From contig CM022679.1 of the NCBI GenBank assembly GCA_012295275.1, positions 15,653,842 through 15,717,841 on the forward strand: a stretch of 64,000 nucleotides of DNA, in the 5' to 3' direction. The position numbers and the translations under genes are program-made. Below, in pieces: positions 32,113 to 63,880 of the stretch (its first letter is position 1; every line of letters begins with the position of its first letter). This DNA comes from Chrysomallon squamiferum. Lineage: Eukaryota > Mollusca > Gastropoda > Neomphalida > Peltospiridae. The notes under the pieces were generated by a model, which did not search any database, was not told the DNA's origin, and saw nothing but the letters and a program-made list of their open reading frames with translations.

Positions 32113-32884
32113 GTGTTTTTATTGTTATTATTATTATTATTATTATTATTAGTGTTGTTATTGTTATTATTATTACTGTTGTCATCGTTAATATTGTTAT
32201 CGTCGTTGTTATTGGATTTAGTGAAAAAGACGAAGGAAGAAGGTTAAACAATAATAATTAAAAAAGAACCAATTAATTAACCAGTTAACCAAGTAAATAA
32301 GTAAGCAAATAGCACAAAATTATATATATATATATATATCAAATTTAAAATGTTCTTTACGTTCATGTCCACATTATCAAAATATAAAAACTGAAACCTG
32401 AAATTAATTATAATTAATTTATTATTAAAATAAGTTTGAACTCAATTCTATCTCAATAAGTAAACTTTCACTGAGATTATTGTTCAGTAAATGTTTTGAA
32501 TAACAAATTTAGCAAGCTGTGTGTGTGTATGAGGATGTGTAAGCGTACATATAGGACTACAGTCAAACTTCGATAATTCAAAACTCAAGAGGTCGGCAAA
32601 AAAATAGAGTTTTCAGAGCGTTTGAATTTTATTGTAAATGTATGTTTATCAGTGTTTCAGAATGTAAAGTGTTAGAACGAATATGTATACGTATTTGTCT
32701 GTGAATGTGGGTATCACTGTTTAGATGTCTGCATGTGTCTATGTGTATATGTGTGTGCACGTGTGCATTTTTGTGTGTGTGTGGATACGTGTTCAGTGAT
32801 GACATGGCAGGCTAACAAAGTGAACGACACAGCAAGCTTGCCATGGGCTACACATGACGAATATTGACGGATATGCTGTGGTCT

Positions 32885-33560
32885 CAAACCGGATTAAAAA
32901 CACATTACTTTTCCTTGTTAATTATTTTTACTTAATCCACACATCGTTCAGATTAAGACACCGGAATAGGGCTATTATATCCACTGCCAGAACTAATATG
33001 CGAACAAAATGATCGAGCTTTGGCGCTTTTCGTCAAATTGACCTCTTGTAATAGGCACTTATTGTACAAAAGAACGTGTTTAATGCAAACATAACTACGG
33101 GCGAGGTCGGATTTGAAGTAACATCTGTTTTGGACGGGGGTAAAAACAACACAAATGAGATTTTTTTTTATGAAAATGACAAGAAATGGAAATCTCCGTG
33201 AAGTGAAAAAAAACCGTAATCCATTTCATAATCATTTTGACCGGACCGTTATGTGGAAATTGAGTCCGACAGCGGGACTTAGTGTAAGATGGCGCAAACA
33301 GCCAACAGTAAATCCACGACTCTCTTAGTACGATGTGTGTTTTTTATGAGGGATTAATGCTGCATTTTTTCACCAGATGAAGTGAAATTCGAAAGATCTT
33401 CGCCAGATGAGGCCGGATTCATTAATAATAATTGGAAGTGAAATTTTGGTCTCTTCTCGTGGTAGAAGGAAATGGGCGCAGTGGAAACGAAGACGCGTTA
33501 CGATATTGCGAGTGACAAGTGTTTTTCTCGTCTTCGTAAAGAAAAACTCTTTTAAGAACG
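32885..33560. promoter_or_regulatory. Complex block with four K50-homeodomain sites and a FoxH1-type site
   Basis: Located 7 kb beyond the Pitx stop. TAATCC/GGATTA cores occur at 32891-32896, 32933-32938, 33217-33222 and 33351-33356. AATCCACA, the FoxH1 (Nodal/Smad partner) recognition sequence, is at 32934-32941, overlapping one of them, with a one-mismatch version at 33311-33318. The sequence is GC-richer and free of microsatellites. Candidate enhancer only. Confidence 0.3.
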
Positions 33561-33659
33561 CATAGAACTTACACTGAATTATGAGTGTGCATATTTACAG
33601 ATGGTAATTAAACAAAAACAAAATTTATGTAGACATTATAACTAAAAAAGTTTGCGTGT

Positions 33660-33822
<163 letters not shown>

Positions 33823-34150
33823 TGTGTATGGAAGCTCTGACAAATATTATTAATATTATCTAAAAAAGAGTTTGGATCTGAAAAATGAAAATTTATTTCT
33901 AAATGATATAAGAATCATTTACTGAATTATGTAAAATATTTAAACTTATTTTGCAGTACAGTTTTGACAATCACTTGTTTCCCATCTATACTGCTCGTAC
34001 TGAAAAATAATAAAACCGAAAAGCAGTAAATGTTCAGTGCACTGGCAAGATTTACGTGAATGGATTTTACTGTGCTGGGTTTTTTTTTATTCCATTCTTA
34101 TTTTTTTAAATTTAAAAAAAAAAAAACATTTTTATTGTTTGCTTGTGTGT

Positions 34151-34185
<35 letters not shown>

Positions 34186-34649
34186 TTTCTACAGAAGTTC
34201 AGTTTTACTGCCTTTTGATATCGGAGTCAGATTTCTGTTTGTGTTGGTGTTAAGTTACAAAGAATTGTTTTTCTTCTGGTTTTCACTTTTCTCGTTTTAC
34301 TTCTCGATAGGTGTTACTAGTATCATTTTTTTTTAATGTTTCTTTAAAATGTTTTACATTCAAAATGGTTCATGATACAAAACATATATTTAAAATCTGT
34401 GTTGACTGAGAAAACCATATTATTGTTACTGAATACATTTTTTTTTATATATATATTAGACATTTTTTTATATTTCAGTATGTATAATGTCTACAGTATT
34501 TTCACGGTAATTATGATAGCTACGATGTTTTTGATAATAATGATAATGATGATATATGTATTTTTTATAACTAAATATATTAGTTTTTAAAACACCATGA
34601 TTCTTAATTTAATGCATACTATAAATTTTTATTTATTTATTATCATTTT

Positions 34650-34865
34650 ACAAAAAATTTATTTATTTATTTATTTATTTATTTATCCATTACTACTACA
34701 ATTACTATTACTTCTATTACTACCACTACTACTAATACCACTACCAATACCACTACTACTACTACTACTACTACAACTACTACTACTACTGCTGCTACTA
34801 CTACTACTACTGCTACTACTACTTCTACTGCTAATACTGTTACTACAGCAACTGCATCTACTAGT
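34650..34865. repeat. (ATTT)n then imperfect (TAC)n array
   Basis: ATTT units at about 34656-34685 followed by TAC/TGC/TTC trinucleotides to about 34865. Open frames across it are repeat translations. Confidence 0.93.
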
Positions 34866-35248
34866 GTCATTTAACACTGCTAGTACGACATCCACATTTA
34901 CCGCCACCACTACTAACGTGACAACAACGTTACCAAATCTAAATATCTACAAAACGTTGTTAAGTCTTCAACTGCATTTCCCGATCTAAAAGCGGAGTAG
35001 GTCATCAGTTACTGAAAAGGCCCACTTGACTATCAATGTCATTTGATCTGATTTGGCTATGCATGTACCGTGAAAGTCTTTTGAAAATGTCGCCTCAAGC
35101 AAATGCAGTTTAAGTATGTGGTTATTTCTTTGTTGTATTGGCGTCACTATGTACAAACCTATACATCGAATAGGCAAATGAAAAGAGAGAGAAAAAGCCA
35201 GAGTCAAGTAGAGAATAGAGAGCCAGAGATAAAGAAAGTGTGTGTGTG

Positions 35249-35404
<156 letters not shown>

Positions 35405-36422
35405 CAAAAAGTTTTTAAAAAGTTTTAACATAAAAAGTTCGCAACAGCCAAGAAATTTATTATCGCCTAAAATAAACAATATATTATGAAGTTTATGAAA
35501 TGTAAAATTAAGTACACTAGTATAGGGAAATAGTTAAAAAGAAATTTCTTCTTACTGAGTTTATATATCACTGGTTGTTTGATTAGACTTTCTTTTTATT
35601 TTGGAATGTTTATAAATGAGTGAAAGTCATCTTAAAATGAACGCATAAGACTGAGCCTTCCAAAAATTGCTCATCTGTTGTTTTTCCTGTCCAGTATTGC
35701 ATCACACGATAATATATTTTTGGCTTTCATGCTTAACGATGCATTACGCGATAACACAGAAAGCTTATGATTATATTTGTACTATTATAACATCTATTAC
35801 CGCAAGGATTAGTGATAAAACTACTACTGTTGTTACTATCATTTATACTGTTATTACAAAAACATCCATTACTGGCTCTGAGCTATTATTAAACACGCTA
35901 GGATGCAGTATGTATGTAGAAGTAAATGTGAATGGTGTGTATATATTTATGCATGTATGTATGAATTTTCTCTTTGTGTTTGTGTATGTGTAAAAGTTTA
36001 TGTTTGTATATAAATATATATTTCACTAAAAAGAACTCAGAGATATAGTAGTCTTCCAGCAAATCTTTTCTAAGTCTGTATACGCAGATATAGCTGTGTA
36101 CTGTTTTCAGTTCGAATGTGACGATTTGCTTACAGCTTTTTATTCCTAAAGCTCACTGAACTTAGCCTTTTGACGCAGCGTTGAACATATTGTCCATATC
36201 AGTTTCTTCAATCTTTCAGTATCAAACAATGAAATAAACTGCTACTGCTACAGCTCTTTCCGTTACCATTATTTTAATACTACTACTGCTACAATAGTCA
36301 TTACATCTGTTGCTACTATTACTCCATTACTACGTAATCATTGCTATGTCCATATGTATATATATATATATGTGTGTGTATATATCATCAACAGTCAAGA
36401 TTAATTTGGTTATCATGCAGTA

Positions 36423-36467
<45 letters not shown>

Positions 36468-37007
36468 ACTGCGTTTATTACAAAAATTTTGCATATAATT
36501 TTCCATACTGTTACGCATGTTAAAATGCCAGTACACTGTACGAAAATTAGTAACAATATACCAATACTTTAAATTGAGTCCTTGGATATTAATATTTTAT
36601 CATTGATTGTGTATGAGTTTTCCTGACTATGGGAAGGTGCTTGTAAAAGATCTCTGTTTGCTATTCAATAAAGTTAACAAGGAAACAGAGTTCCTCTCTC
36701 GCGTCGTCATTATACAAAAAAAAAAAAAAAAACGTTAAGTTTGAAACCAAATCATTGTTAATACTGTCATGTTTTGAGATGTCGTTAAAAAAAATATTGA
36801 TTCATTCGCTCATTATTTAATGTTTATATCATGATATATACCAAAAGTAAGATATTCTTAAAGTCGATATGTTGAATGCTGGTGCCTCGTTATTTGAATG
36901 TCATAGAATTAGAATATCATTATAAGAATGGCATGAACTTTGCTGTACTTCGAAAGAAATAGATGAATTTGACAGAGCAATAATTATTTTGTATATACAG
37001 TAGCTTC

Positions 37008-37053
<46 letters not shown>

Positions 37054-39079
37054 TTATTACGTGCATGAATATACATCTGCATGATTATATGTACGTGTAT
37101 TAATATTTCCAAATTTTCATATTTTAATTATGAAAAGATTGACTTATACGCCTAAAGACTGGAAGATCACTTTATAATATTATTACCGCGTATTTACTAT
37201 GTGTTTGTGTATATATGTATTGTTTGAATGTGTGTGTATTTATTTATGTATTTGTATATGTTTGTCTTCCATGCCCAAACAGCAGTTAATTAAAACCAAC
37301 GTTAAAGGAAAATCAATTTAAAAATCACATAATTAAAGAAAGAAAACAAAGACGTGAATACAGAGTATAATCGTAATTTATTTCAACTTTCATCTCTACA
37401 AAACAGCTACATTTTCATACTGTTGTTATTATTATTAATTTCTTTTTTGTTTTTGTTCACTTATTGAGCCTGTACAAACCTAATGTGTTACAGTACCGCT
37501 TGTCTTTTTAAGGGACACAGAAATTGCGATTTGCGAAGAACTGCAAATATAGCACTTTTTATATTATTAACACAAACACACAAACATGATTTCTTCGCTT
37601 TGTGCCTTATCTTTAAATTTACAGTGGAGCGTTATCCATGTTTCATATCCATTTCTGCAATTCTAATAATTTTTTTTTTTTTCCCAAAAATCTCAACATA
37701 AAAAAAAATCTCACCATAAAACCCAACATAATTTATAGATTATTATTTCTTAAATTCAAAGATATGCGTACCTCTGAGATCAGACTTTACACAAAAAAAA
37801 GAGAGGAATATTTATGAAATGAGCATATGAATAAGAAAGAAGTCATTCATCATTTTATTCGTTCACGCTTTCTTTCGTTCGTATTAAGAAAAAAATAGCA
37901 TATTAAATAAATAAATAAATAAATATAAAAGAAAATATTTAAAAGAATTCTAAGAACAAACATACAAAAAAAAAAAATCTTAAAAGTTTTTGCATTGTTC
38001 TGTTTAAGTTATTTTAGTGAATACTATCAATTTAAGGAATAAAGTTAAAATATAGAATAAATAAATTGACATGATTAGTAATTAAAACAGAATAAAAAAA
38101 TTAAAATGTTTCATCTTAGTGAATTTTCTCAACCTAGACATATTTAAACGCAAAATTGATGCACATGATAATCGCATCTGAGTCGGTTAATAAGCTGTAC
38201 ACACAAAACACACCGCACATACACATATAAATGCACGCACAACACAAACCCACAGTGACGCACACATACGCATATAATTATAACAGAGGCTGCCATAAAT
38301 AAATATTTGGCTGCCCTAAAAGTGATTTTGAAAATTTTGTGTCATACACTGTTTTACTGTAAATTAAAAAAAAAATAAAAAATAAAAATAAGACATATAT
38401 ATTTACTGATTTTCAAATCAAGTACTCAGTAATTATTTAGAATGAAGTGCTTACGGTTTATATTATTAATTATTAACAAAAATAAACTGGATCAAAATAC
38501 AGGATAAAAAAAGAAAACAAATAGAAATACAGTTTAAGAAAATAAAATAAAAATAATTTAAAAAAATAATAATAAAAAATTAACTTGTATAAACAATAGG
38601 ACGCTAATCAAAAGAATGTGTTAAAAAAATTTTAATTTCATGTTTTTAAAACTGAATTGATAAATTAGGAAATTAGGTGTACTGAGTTAATGATTAAACA
38701 AACGAAATTTCCCACTTTTAAATGTACATACTATTAAAAATCAAATATTTTTCAGTAACTAATTTATTAAGTGTTTGGTTTTGTACTGTACTATTTTTAA
38801 TGTAACTGTTTACTACTTTTAACCTGTTACCATGAATTGCATTTCTTATATCAGAATGCATTTTGTATAATTATTTCTGTACATTTAATTAGATATATTT
38901 ATTAATTTCATTGCAAATTCCATAATATTGTCCTTGAATTATAAGAATAATCATACTTGTGATTATAAAAGAAAATAAACTTAATAATAATACAGTTAAA
39001 TAAATAAAAACAAACACCTTTTACCACAAAATAATTGTAATTGTATTTATGAAGATAGATAGGACATTCGGTATGATTT

Positions 39080-39126
<47 letters not shown>

Positions 39127-39849
39127 TCTATTTAATTACTTGTTTATTAATGTATTTACACTCGATAGAAAATAACTAAAAGTAAATTCCTTACATAGAA
39201 AATAAATTATTTCCTTCAATAAAACGAATCTTTTCCTCCTGTGTAAAATTCATTTTACTTATCCCTATGTCCACTAAATTTGTACAGCTTGATATTTATT
39301 AAACTTTATCACACATTTGATGTTTAAATCATACTTTTATTTCATATTCATTTTCTTTATAAACGTGAGGTCCCTTCAATGGATTTGGCACACTCCATCA
39401 ACGATTTGTACAATATATCTAATTTTAGATTCTACAAATACATGAAACTGTTAATTTGACAGACAATAAAACCATGGAAATACAGTAAATAACGCACTCC
39501 CTTACCAGCGAAGCGTGGAAGAGAGGCTAACTTCCTCGTGTGACGTCATCATGACACATATATCAACGAGGCAAGTTCAGCACATTTATATATTTCTAAT
39601 GTTAAAGTTTTATTTAAATAGTTATTATTATTATTATTTTATTTTGTTTAAATGTTTTTCGAAATGTCTTTTCAAAATGTCCTCTTTCTGTGTTTTTTAT
39701 TTCTTCGTTCTTTGATCTGTGACGATGAGGTAGCCAGGCAACTGCTGCCAGGAGGCTGGGAAGCAGGTTGCGTTCTTTTTTGCACATCTTGTGGGACTTC
39801 GTCAACCAAACCTGGTTTGTGAACGCCATTTAGCACTACGTGGTAATCT

Positions 39850-40439
39850 TCGGCTTCAGTTCATTTTATTCTTGAAACCAGTTTTTGTTCATCAAACCAG
39901 TTTCTGTTTTCGCTACCAGTTTCGGTTTCTTTCTCTTTATTTTGTTTTGAAAAAATGTTCCGTTGCCATGTAAATGTTCCTGCCAGACTTAAGACTCGGT
40001 TTTCACTTTTGGAACATAGACTTTAGAACTTTTTAAATGTCTGCAGTTGATGAAAAAAATCCAGTTGAAGAAAAAAGAATAAAAATAAAACTACATTTTG
40101 ATTCGTGAGTTGGTCGTCAATGAGACACACAATAGTTTTCATACAACATAGGCTAATTAGTTTTTCACACGTGTAAAGTCAACGCCAACAAGTTTCGGTT
40201 GTTTTGGTTCAACCCAGCGCTGAATGTCGTGTAAACTGTCGCCCAGAATAAAACTTCCCTGATTCAATCATTTTACAACACCAGCCTGCCAGAAACAGTA
40301 TTCACAAGGCAGGACTTACATCACTGGCAATTTAAAAACAAACAAAAATTTCAAAATCCATTTAAAAAAAAATCTTTATGCCCATTTCATTCCTCATCTT
40401 CGGCGATGAATTTATATATAACCCACTTACACTGGGTTT
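39850..40439 (-). other. Probable Pitx 3'UTR with candidate poly(A) signals
   Basis: Sequence downstream of the Pitx stop. No polyadenylation signal lies close to the stop on the minus strand. The first canonical AATAAA hexamers noticed are at 39941-39936 and 39870-39865, roughly 500-570 nt beyond the stop. The real cleavage site is unknown and a longer UTR is possible. The segment contains four imperfect CAGTTT-containing repeats (see 39856-39922). Confidence 0.35.
39856..39922. repeat. Four imperfect 19-22 bp CAGTTT repeats
   Basis: CCAGTTT starts at 39878, 39897 and 39916, with TCAGTTC aligned at 39856; spacings are 22, 19 and 19 bp. It lies in the presumed Pitx 3'UTR or just beyond. Confidence 0.5.
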
Positions 40440-59288
<18,849 letters not shown>

Positions 59289-59650
59289 CTATCCAGAGAA
59301 ACTGTTCACTGACCGCTGACTGACCAGTTGGTCAAGTGAATTTGCTGTCCAGTACAACCGACACCACAAGCCCGTATGTTGGGTCCGAACACGGTAGATA
59401 AAACTGACAACTGTAGGTTAAAGGGGAGGTGCCTTCCTTTCATAGATAACTGCGGCTGGCCGACGCACGATAAAATACAGAGAGATAGATAATCCAAAAG
59501 GTTCCGCTCAAGAACGGATAAACTTCGGTAGCGTTTCCGAAGGCTTCTAGTGACAAACTGATAGACAGACAGCTCGGGCAAAACAGTTACCCCTTTGCAA
59601 GACACTTGTAAATACTCATCTGCATACTAGGAAAGCCCTTTTACTTGTAA
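59289..59650 (-). other. Probable Pitx 5'UTR
   Basis: Minus-strand sequence upstream of the Pitx ATG, with balanced base composition and no microsatellites, unlike the surroundings. The transcription start is not determinable by eye: there is no clear TATA box at a sensible distance. It contains a 45-codon upstream open reading frame at 59443-59306. Confidence 0.45.
59306..59443 (-). CDS. Upstream ORF (45 codons) in the Pitx leader
   Basis: ATG at 59443-59441, beginning MKGRHLPFNLQ, stop ending at 59306, 17 nt before the Pitx ATG. Its frame differs from Pitx and the start context is weak (T at -3). It matches no family I know. If it lies in the mRNA, it could reduce or gate Pitx translation. 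That depends on the unmapped transcription start, so this is only a candidate. Confidence 0.25.
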   Translation of the reverse strand: MKGRHLPFNLQLSVLSTVFGPNIRACGVGCTGQQIHLTNWSVSGQ

Positions 59651-59659
59651 CTGTGTTTG

Positions 59660-59860
59660 TTGAAGGCTTAAAAACCTATCGTCGCACATCAATCAACCCC
59701 TGAGCGGGAGGTTAGCGCGAGCGTGACTATTTGAGCATGCCTGGACTGTGACGTCACAAGCCAACAGGACTATAAGCAAAGTTCCCAGGCTGCTCTGCGA
59801 GAGGCGGGGCGAGGGAGGGACTTCATTCCCGAGCTGGCTGTCAGTCAAATCCGTTAAAAA
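59660..59860 (-). promoter_or_regulatory. Pitx promoter region, GC/CpG-rich, with CRE and GC box
   Basis: The most GC-rich non-coding segment near exon 1. It contains a perfect CRE palindrome TGACGTCA at 59749-59756 and an Sp/KLF-type GGCGGGGC at 59803-59810, together with several CpGs. A TATA-like TTATAG occurs on the minus strand near 59771-59776 but is not a consensus TATA box. Position (about 0.4-0.6 kb upstream of the ATG) and composition fit a CpG-type developmental promoter. Confidence 0.5.
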
Positions 59861-60113
59861 TTTTACATGCGATATAGGCTCGCGTTGAACTAGATAATTA
59901 AATCAAATCTGCAGCTTTTCACTCGGAAAACAATGTATTCGTTTAAGAAGTGCACGATTTATTTATGAATCGTTTCTCAGGAAAGATATAAGTCCTAAAA
60001 TTCTTCAGCAGAGGGTTTGTAAGAAATTCCTTAGGATTCAGCGGGATCATTTTCTGAATTACAAATAAGATCTACTAAGCAGAACATGCAATAAACTCAA
60101 CAATTTTTCATAA

Positions 60114-60171
<58 letters not shown>

Positions 60172-61019
60172 TACTTCAGCGGCAACTGTGGTTAAAAACA
60201 ACAAATGTATTCACAATGTTTTCCTTTTAAAATAAAATTAACAAAAATACTGTTTGTACCACCAACGAAAATGCGCTGTTTAAAAAAAATAAATGCCTTG
60301 AATTCGCAAATAAATGCAAGAACCTTTTCATATATTAACTGTGTTTTCCCGTATATATGAATATTTGTCATAGTTTCTTTTCTTAAAACAAAACTAAACA
60401 AAACAAAATAAAAATAAAATGTGTAATATTTCTGTGTAAATCTAGTTTTCTAAACTGCTATAAATTTTATAATTTGATTTTTCGTTCTAAAAATTATTTA
60501 CATTTTTATTCATACATTAGTTTTATTCAGAAATTAAAATGAAACAGTATATAAAAGCGAAAACATAAATAAATAAATGAGACTGGGGATACGATCTATA
60601 GTATAGTAAATAGAAGTTCTATCTTTTAGTATGGTTGTTAAAGAAAAATCATCTATTTATTCGTTAATATATTTATTTATAAATTTGTTTCTAAATGCAT
60701 TTTATTAAGAATTTAAACTTATACCATCAAATACAACAGTTTCTTTTAGACTTCAAATGATTTTAATACCGTACAATTTTCGCCATGGCCAAGGGGAGGT
60801 AATTCTAATACAAACACAAGCAGACGACAAAATGCGCGTGAGAATGTACCGTCACCGCCAATTTCTTTGTTCCTTTTCGTCAAACACTGCTTCTGCTTCC
60901 ACAATTGTTTAGTACATTAACTTCTGTGAAACTGAAACAACCTTAAGCGAAAGAACAAAAAAAAAGAAAAGAAGAATTTTTACAAAAGCTGAACGCAGAG
61001 GTAATTCTTTTAGTGGGGC
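59861..61019. other. AT-rich upstream region with (AAT)n
   Basis: (AAT)n at 60116-60171; otherwise AT-rich with no gene. It begins next to ACTAGATAATTAAA at 59889-59902. Confidence 0.6.
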
Positions 61020-61445
61020 CATTTCATTGGGACAATAACAGGACCGTTTTGCGACAGTCTAATTGCACTTGAGATAGTTCGATACCTGGAGGGGGGAGGG
61101 TTCGTCGCTTTGAGCTGCTACTATCTGCATCAACAAACCTACACTGGAGTGTGTAATGCCCCACACTGGACAGGTAGTTTTGCATGATAACGATATATCA
61201 CAACATTTGACGGTTTACAAACCCGAGATGTCCTTTTTCCATCGTCAGGAGGTGCGAGTGAGGCGGCACAAAAGGCTGCTTAGACTAGATAATTAAAAAT
61301 ATCCCTGCGATTGCAGCGTAGATTGCATTAGCTCATAGCTCTTTGTAATACGCTTACTGTGATAATGTGCGCCGACTGATATGTAGAAACATCAATATGT
61401 GATGGGTGATCGGGCGTCCGTATTTCAACAGTCGCATAACACGAC
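61020..61445. promoter_or_regulatory. GC-richer upstream block, candidate Pitx enhancer
   Basis: About 1.7-2.2 kb upstream of the Pitx ATG: unique-looking sequence of balanced composition between repeat fields, with no open frame of note. It contains a homeodomain-type TAATTA in ACTAGATAATTAAA (61284-61297), a 14-mer that also occurs beside the promoter at 59889-59902. Regulatory role is inferred from composition and position only. Confidence 0.3.
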
Positions 61446-61852
61446 AGCTGTAAAACACACAGAGATAAAAACACGCACATGATACTGTATACCAAGATAT
61501 GAATCATAGCGGTAAAAAGAATATAGCATATATTCGAATACGTTTAGACATAAATTTGCAAAATATTATGCACTGACACAAAGTTACATTAGAAAATAAC
61601 GATAGTAATGGTATAGTTAATGAAATAATAAATATATAAAGAAATAAATAATACAGATTAATAAATTATAGATAGAAACAAACAAAAATACTTGGCTTGT
61701 TCGCATGGTGATGTGTGCTAGATTTGTCAAGTGTAAACTGAATAATAATTATACTAACAACATTTCATAATCGCCATAACAACCAAAACAACAACAACAA
61801 TAATAAAAAAATGTATGATGATGATGGTAATAATAATAATAATAATAAAAAA

Positions 61853-61909
<57 letters not shown>

Positions 61910-63269
61910 TATAAGACTTATAATAATCGCACTACTGATACTATTATTAACAACAATAACTAACAGTGATAATAATAATTTATTAAACAATAGAGAATTG
62001 TTATTATACTTATAATAATAATAGTACTTATAATAATGTTATTAGCAATAATAAAAATGATAATAATAATTTATTAAGCAAAAGAAAAAATATAGAACAA
62101 GTTTCTTTTCAGATATATTATTATTATTATTATTATTATACATATTTAAACATCACTGAAATATTAATGAATTATATATATATACTGTTTTTCATAATAA
62201 TGATTATTATTATTATTATATTTTAATGCATTATTATTATAACTTTTGTAAATTTATTTTAATTTATTTTATTTAAGTTATTTTAATATTACAATTTTAA
62301 GATAAAATAAATTCCCAACAGTTAATAACATTTGTAAATTACTTAAATAAATCTGAAAACTGAACTCGGGTTTACTTTTATTTTTATAGTTAGTATTTTC
62401 TCCAAACTCGTGCTGTTTTCGCTATTTTCCAGTCGGAATAGTAATACAACAAAAACTCTACAATACATTGCTAGCATTACTAGTATTTTCTTGCCTTAAT
62501 AAGACAAAAAATTAATCGATTTAACATTTTCATATGAGCGGAAATGAATCAGAAATAAGCTTTTGATCTTGTAGGAATATTAAAATATTTTCTTGCAAGA
62601 TTTGACGGGAAATCTTAATAGTTTTCTTTCTAAACGAGCGTGCACTTGAAACAGAAAAAGTATTTCGTTAGCGGCGGTTTCTCCAGCATGTCTCTCGATT
62701 CTCCAGCAGAAGCGCCATCTGGCGGGTATAAAACACAGGTCCCGTTACTCTCAAGTCTTTTGGGTGAAATATAACCGAATTTCGAGTGCCACTTATGCGG
62801 TTCGCTTCGTCACATTATTTTATTTTTTTCTTTCCAAAATATCTTTTTTTATTTAGTTATTTTTATTTTTTTATTTTTTCCCACTTTCTGACTTTAGCAT
62901 TTCTATTACAATTTACTTCTTTTCTGGTTTTCTTTTCATTTATTCTTTTTTTTTTCGTTATTATTATTATTTTTTTATTTTGTTGTTGTTGTTGTTGTTG
63001 TTGTTGTTTTATCATTCATTCAGCCTTTCTTTCTTTCTTATTTTTTTGTTTTAACTTATTTATCTGCTCTGTTACAGATTTTAAAAATATATTTATTCAT
63101 TTGACTTATTTCTTTCTTTCTCCCTTTCTTCCAGACCCATCTTCTCCTCTTTTTCTTTTTACTCTCTCTAACATTCTCTTTATCTTTTTACTCTCTCTAA
63201 CATTCTCTTTCTCTTTTTACTCTCTCTAACATTCTCTTTCTCTCAACAGATCGAGTCTAAAATTAAAAA
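61446..63269. other. AT-rich repeat field upstream of Pitx
   Basis: (AAT)n at about 61828-61909, ATT at 62116-62139, (TTG)n at 62982-63008 in a T-rich tract 62815-63150, then the 29-bp repeat. A short complex patch at 62.63-62.82 kb is unassigned. Confidence 0.6.
63155..63241. repeat. 29-bp tandem repeat, three near-perfect copies
   Basis: Copies at 63155-63183, 63184-63212 and 63213-63241; each contains TTACTCTCTCTAACATTCTC. The first differs at the last positions (AT instead of CT). Embedded in a long pyrimidine-rich tract. Confidence 0.9.
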
Positions 63270-63880
63270 GATTTTAATGTGGCATTATCAAACGCGAGGA
63301 CTTAACCCTGTCTCAGAATTGCACAGTCCAGAGATGAGTAGAGAGACATAATGAAACGTGGCCAAGGCGAGTTGGGATTAACGCTGCGAGTAACTTTGGG
63401 AATAACTTTGAAAAATGGTTCCAATATCAAATAAGGCCGCCATCGACGAAGCCGCTTCGGACATAACCCCAGCATACGTATGCATTTATAAAATCATTAC
63501 AACGCGAGATGCGAAGATAATGGGCCTGTCCATATCCCCTGACTGACAGTGTTTGGGGGCTCAGGGGACCCCCGATTTCGTTCCTGTGTTTGAGAAAGAA
63601 ATTTTGAAGGCCTAATCCGCGCCAAATGAAATACTACCAAATTGCGCCCATGCGTTGTCAGGCCTAAAGCGGCCATGATTCATTAAAAGAGACAAACATT
63701 CCTATTACAATTTGACAAGTCTTCAAGAAAACGAATGGCTCATTGGGGAATAGGGATATATCTGGCCGGGGAAATGTTTGTTGAAATACAGAGGAGGATA
63801 TAACGAAAATGGAAATTTACCACTGCCTGTCAAATTCGAAACTAACGTTGCATGGTCAGTGTCTTGAAAATAAAGGGGGG
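63270..63880. promoter_or_regulatory. GC-richer upstream block with two K50-homeodomain sites, candidate enhancer
   Basis: A 600-bp stretch of complex sequence about 4-4.6 kb upstream of the Pitx ATG. It has GGATTA at 63375-63380 and TAATCC at 63613-63618 (K50 / Pitx recognition core), the latter inside GGCCTAATCCGCGCC, and a related GGCCTAAAGCGGCC about 50 bp further on. It has no coding potential that I recognise and contrasts sharply with the T-rich repeats next to it. Confidence 0.3.

Larger units (their letters stand above)
27241..32884. other. AT-rich repeat field
   Basis: Poly(A) at 27856-27886, an AAAC/AAC-rich stretch at 28020-28130, the CA, CTA and ATCC arrays listed separately, (ATT)n at 32063-32155 and (AT)n near 32320-32338. 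Moderately complex patches at 30.18-30.44 and 31.8-32.04 kb match nothing known. Confidence 0.6.

Noticed and set aside
33290-33357. ATGGCGCAAACAG start of a possible small protein
   Set aside because: Only about 22 codons before a stop and no splice donor of quality; it fits a YY1-type motif better than a coding start.
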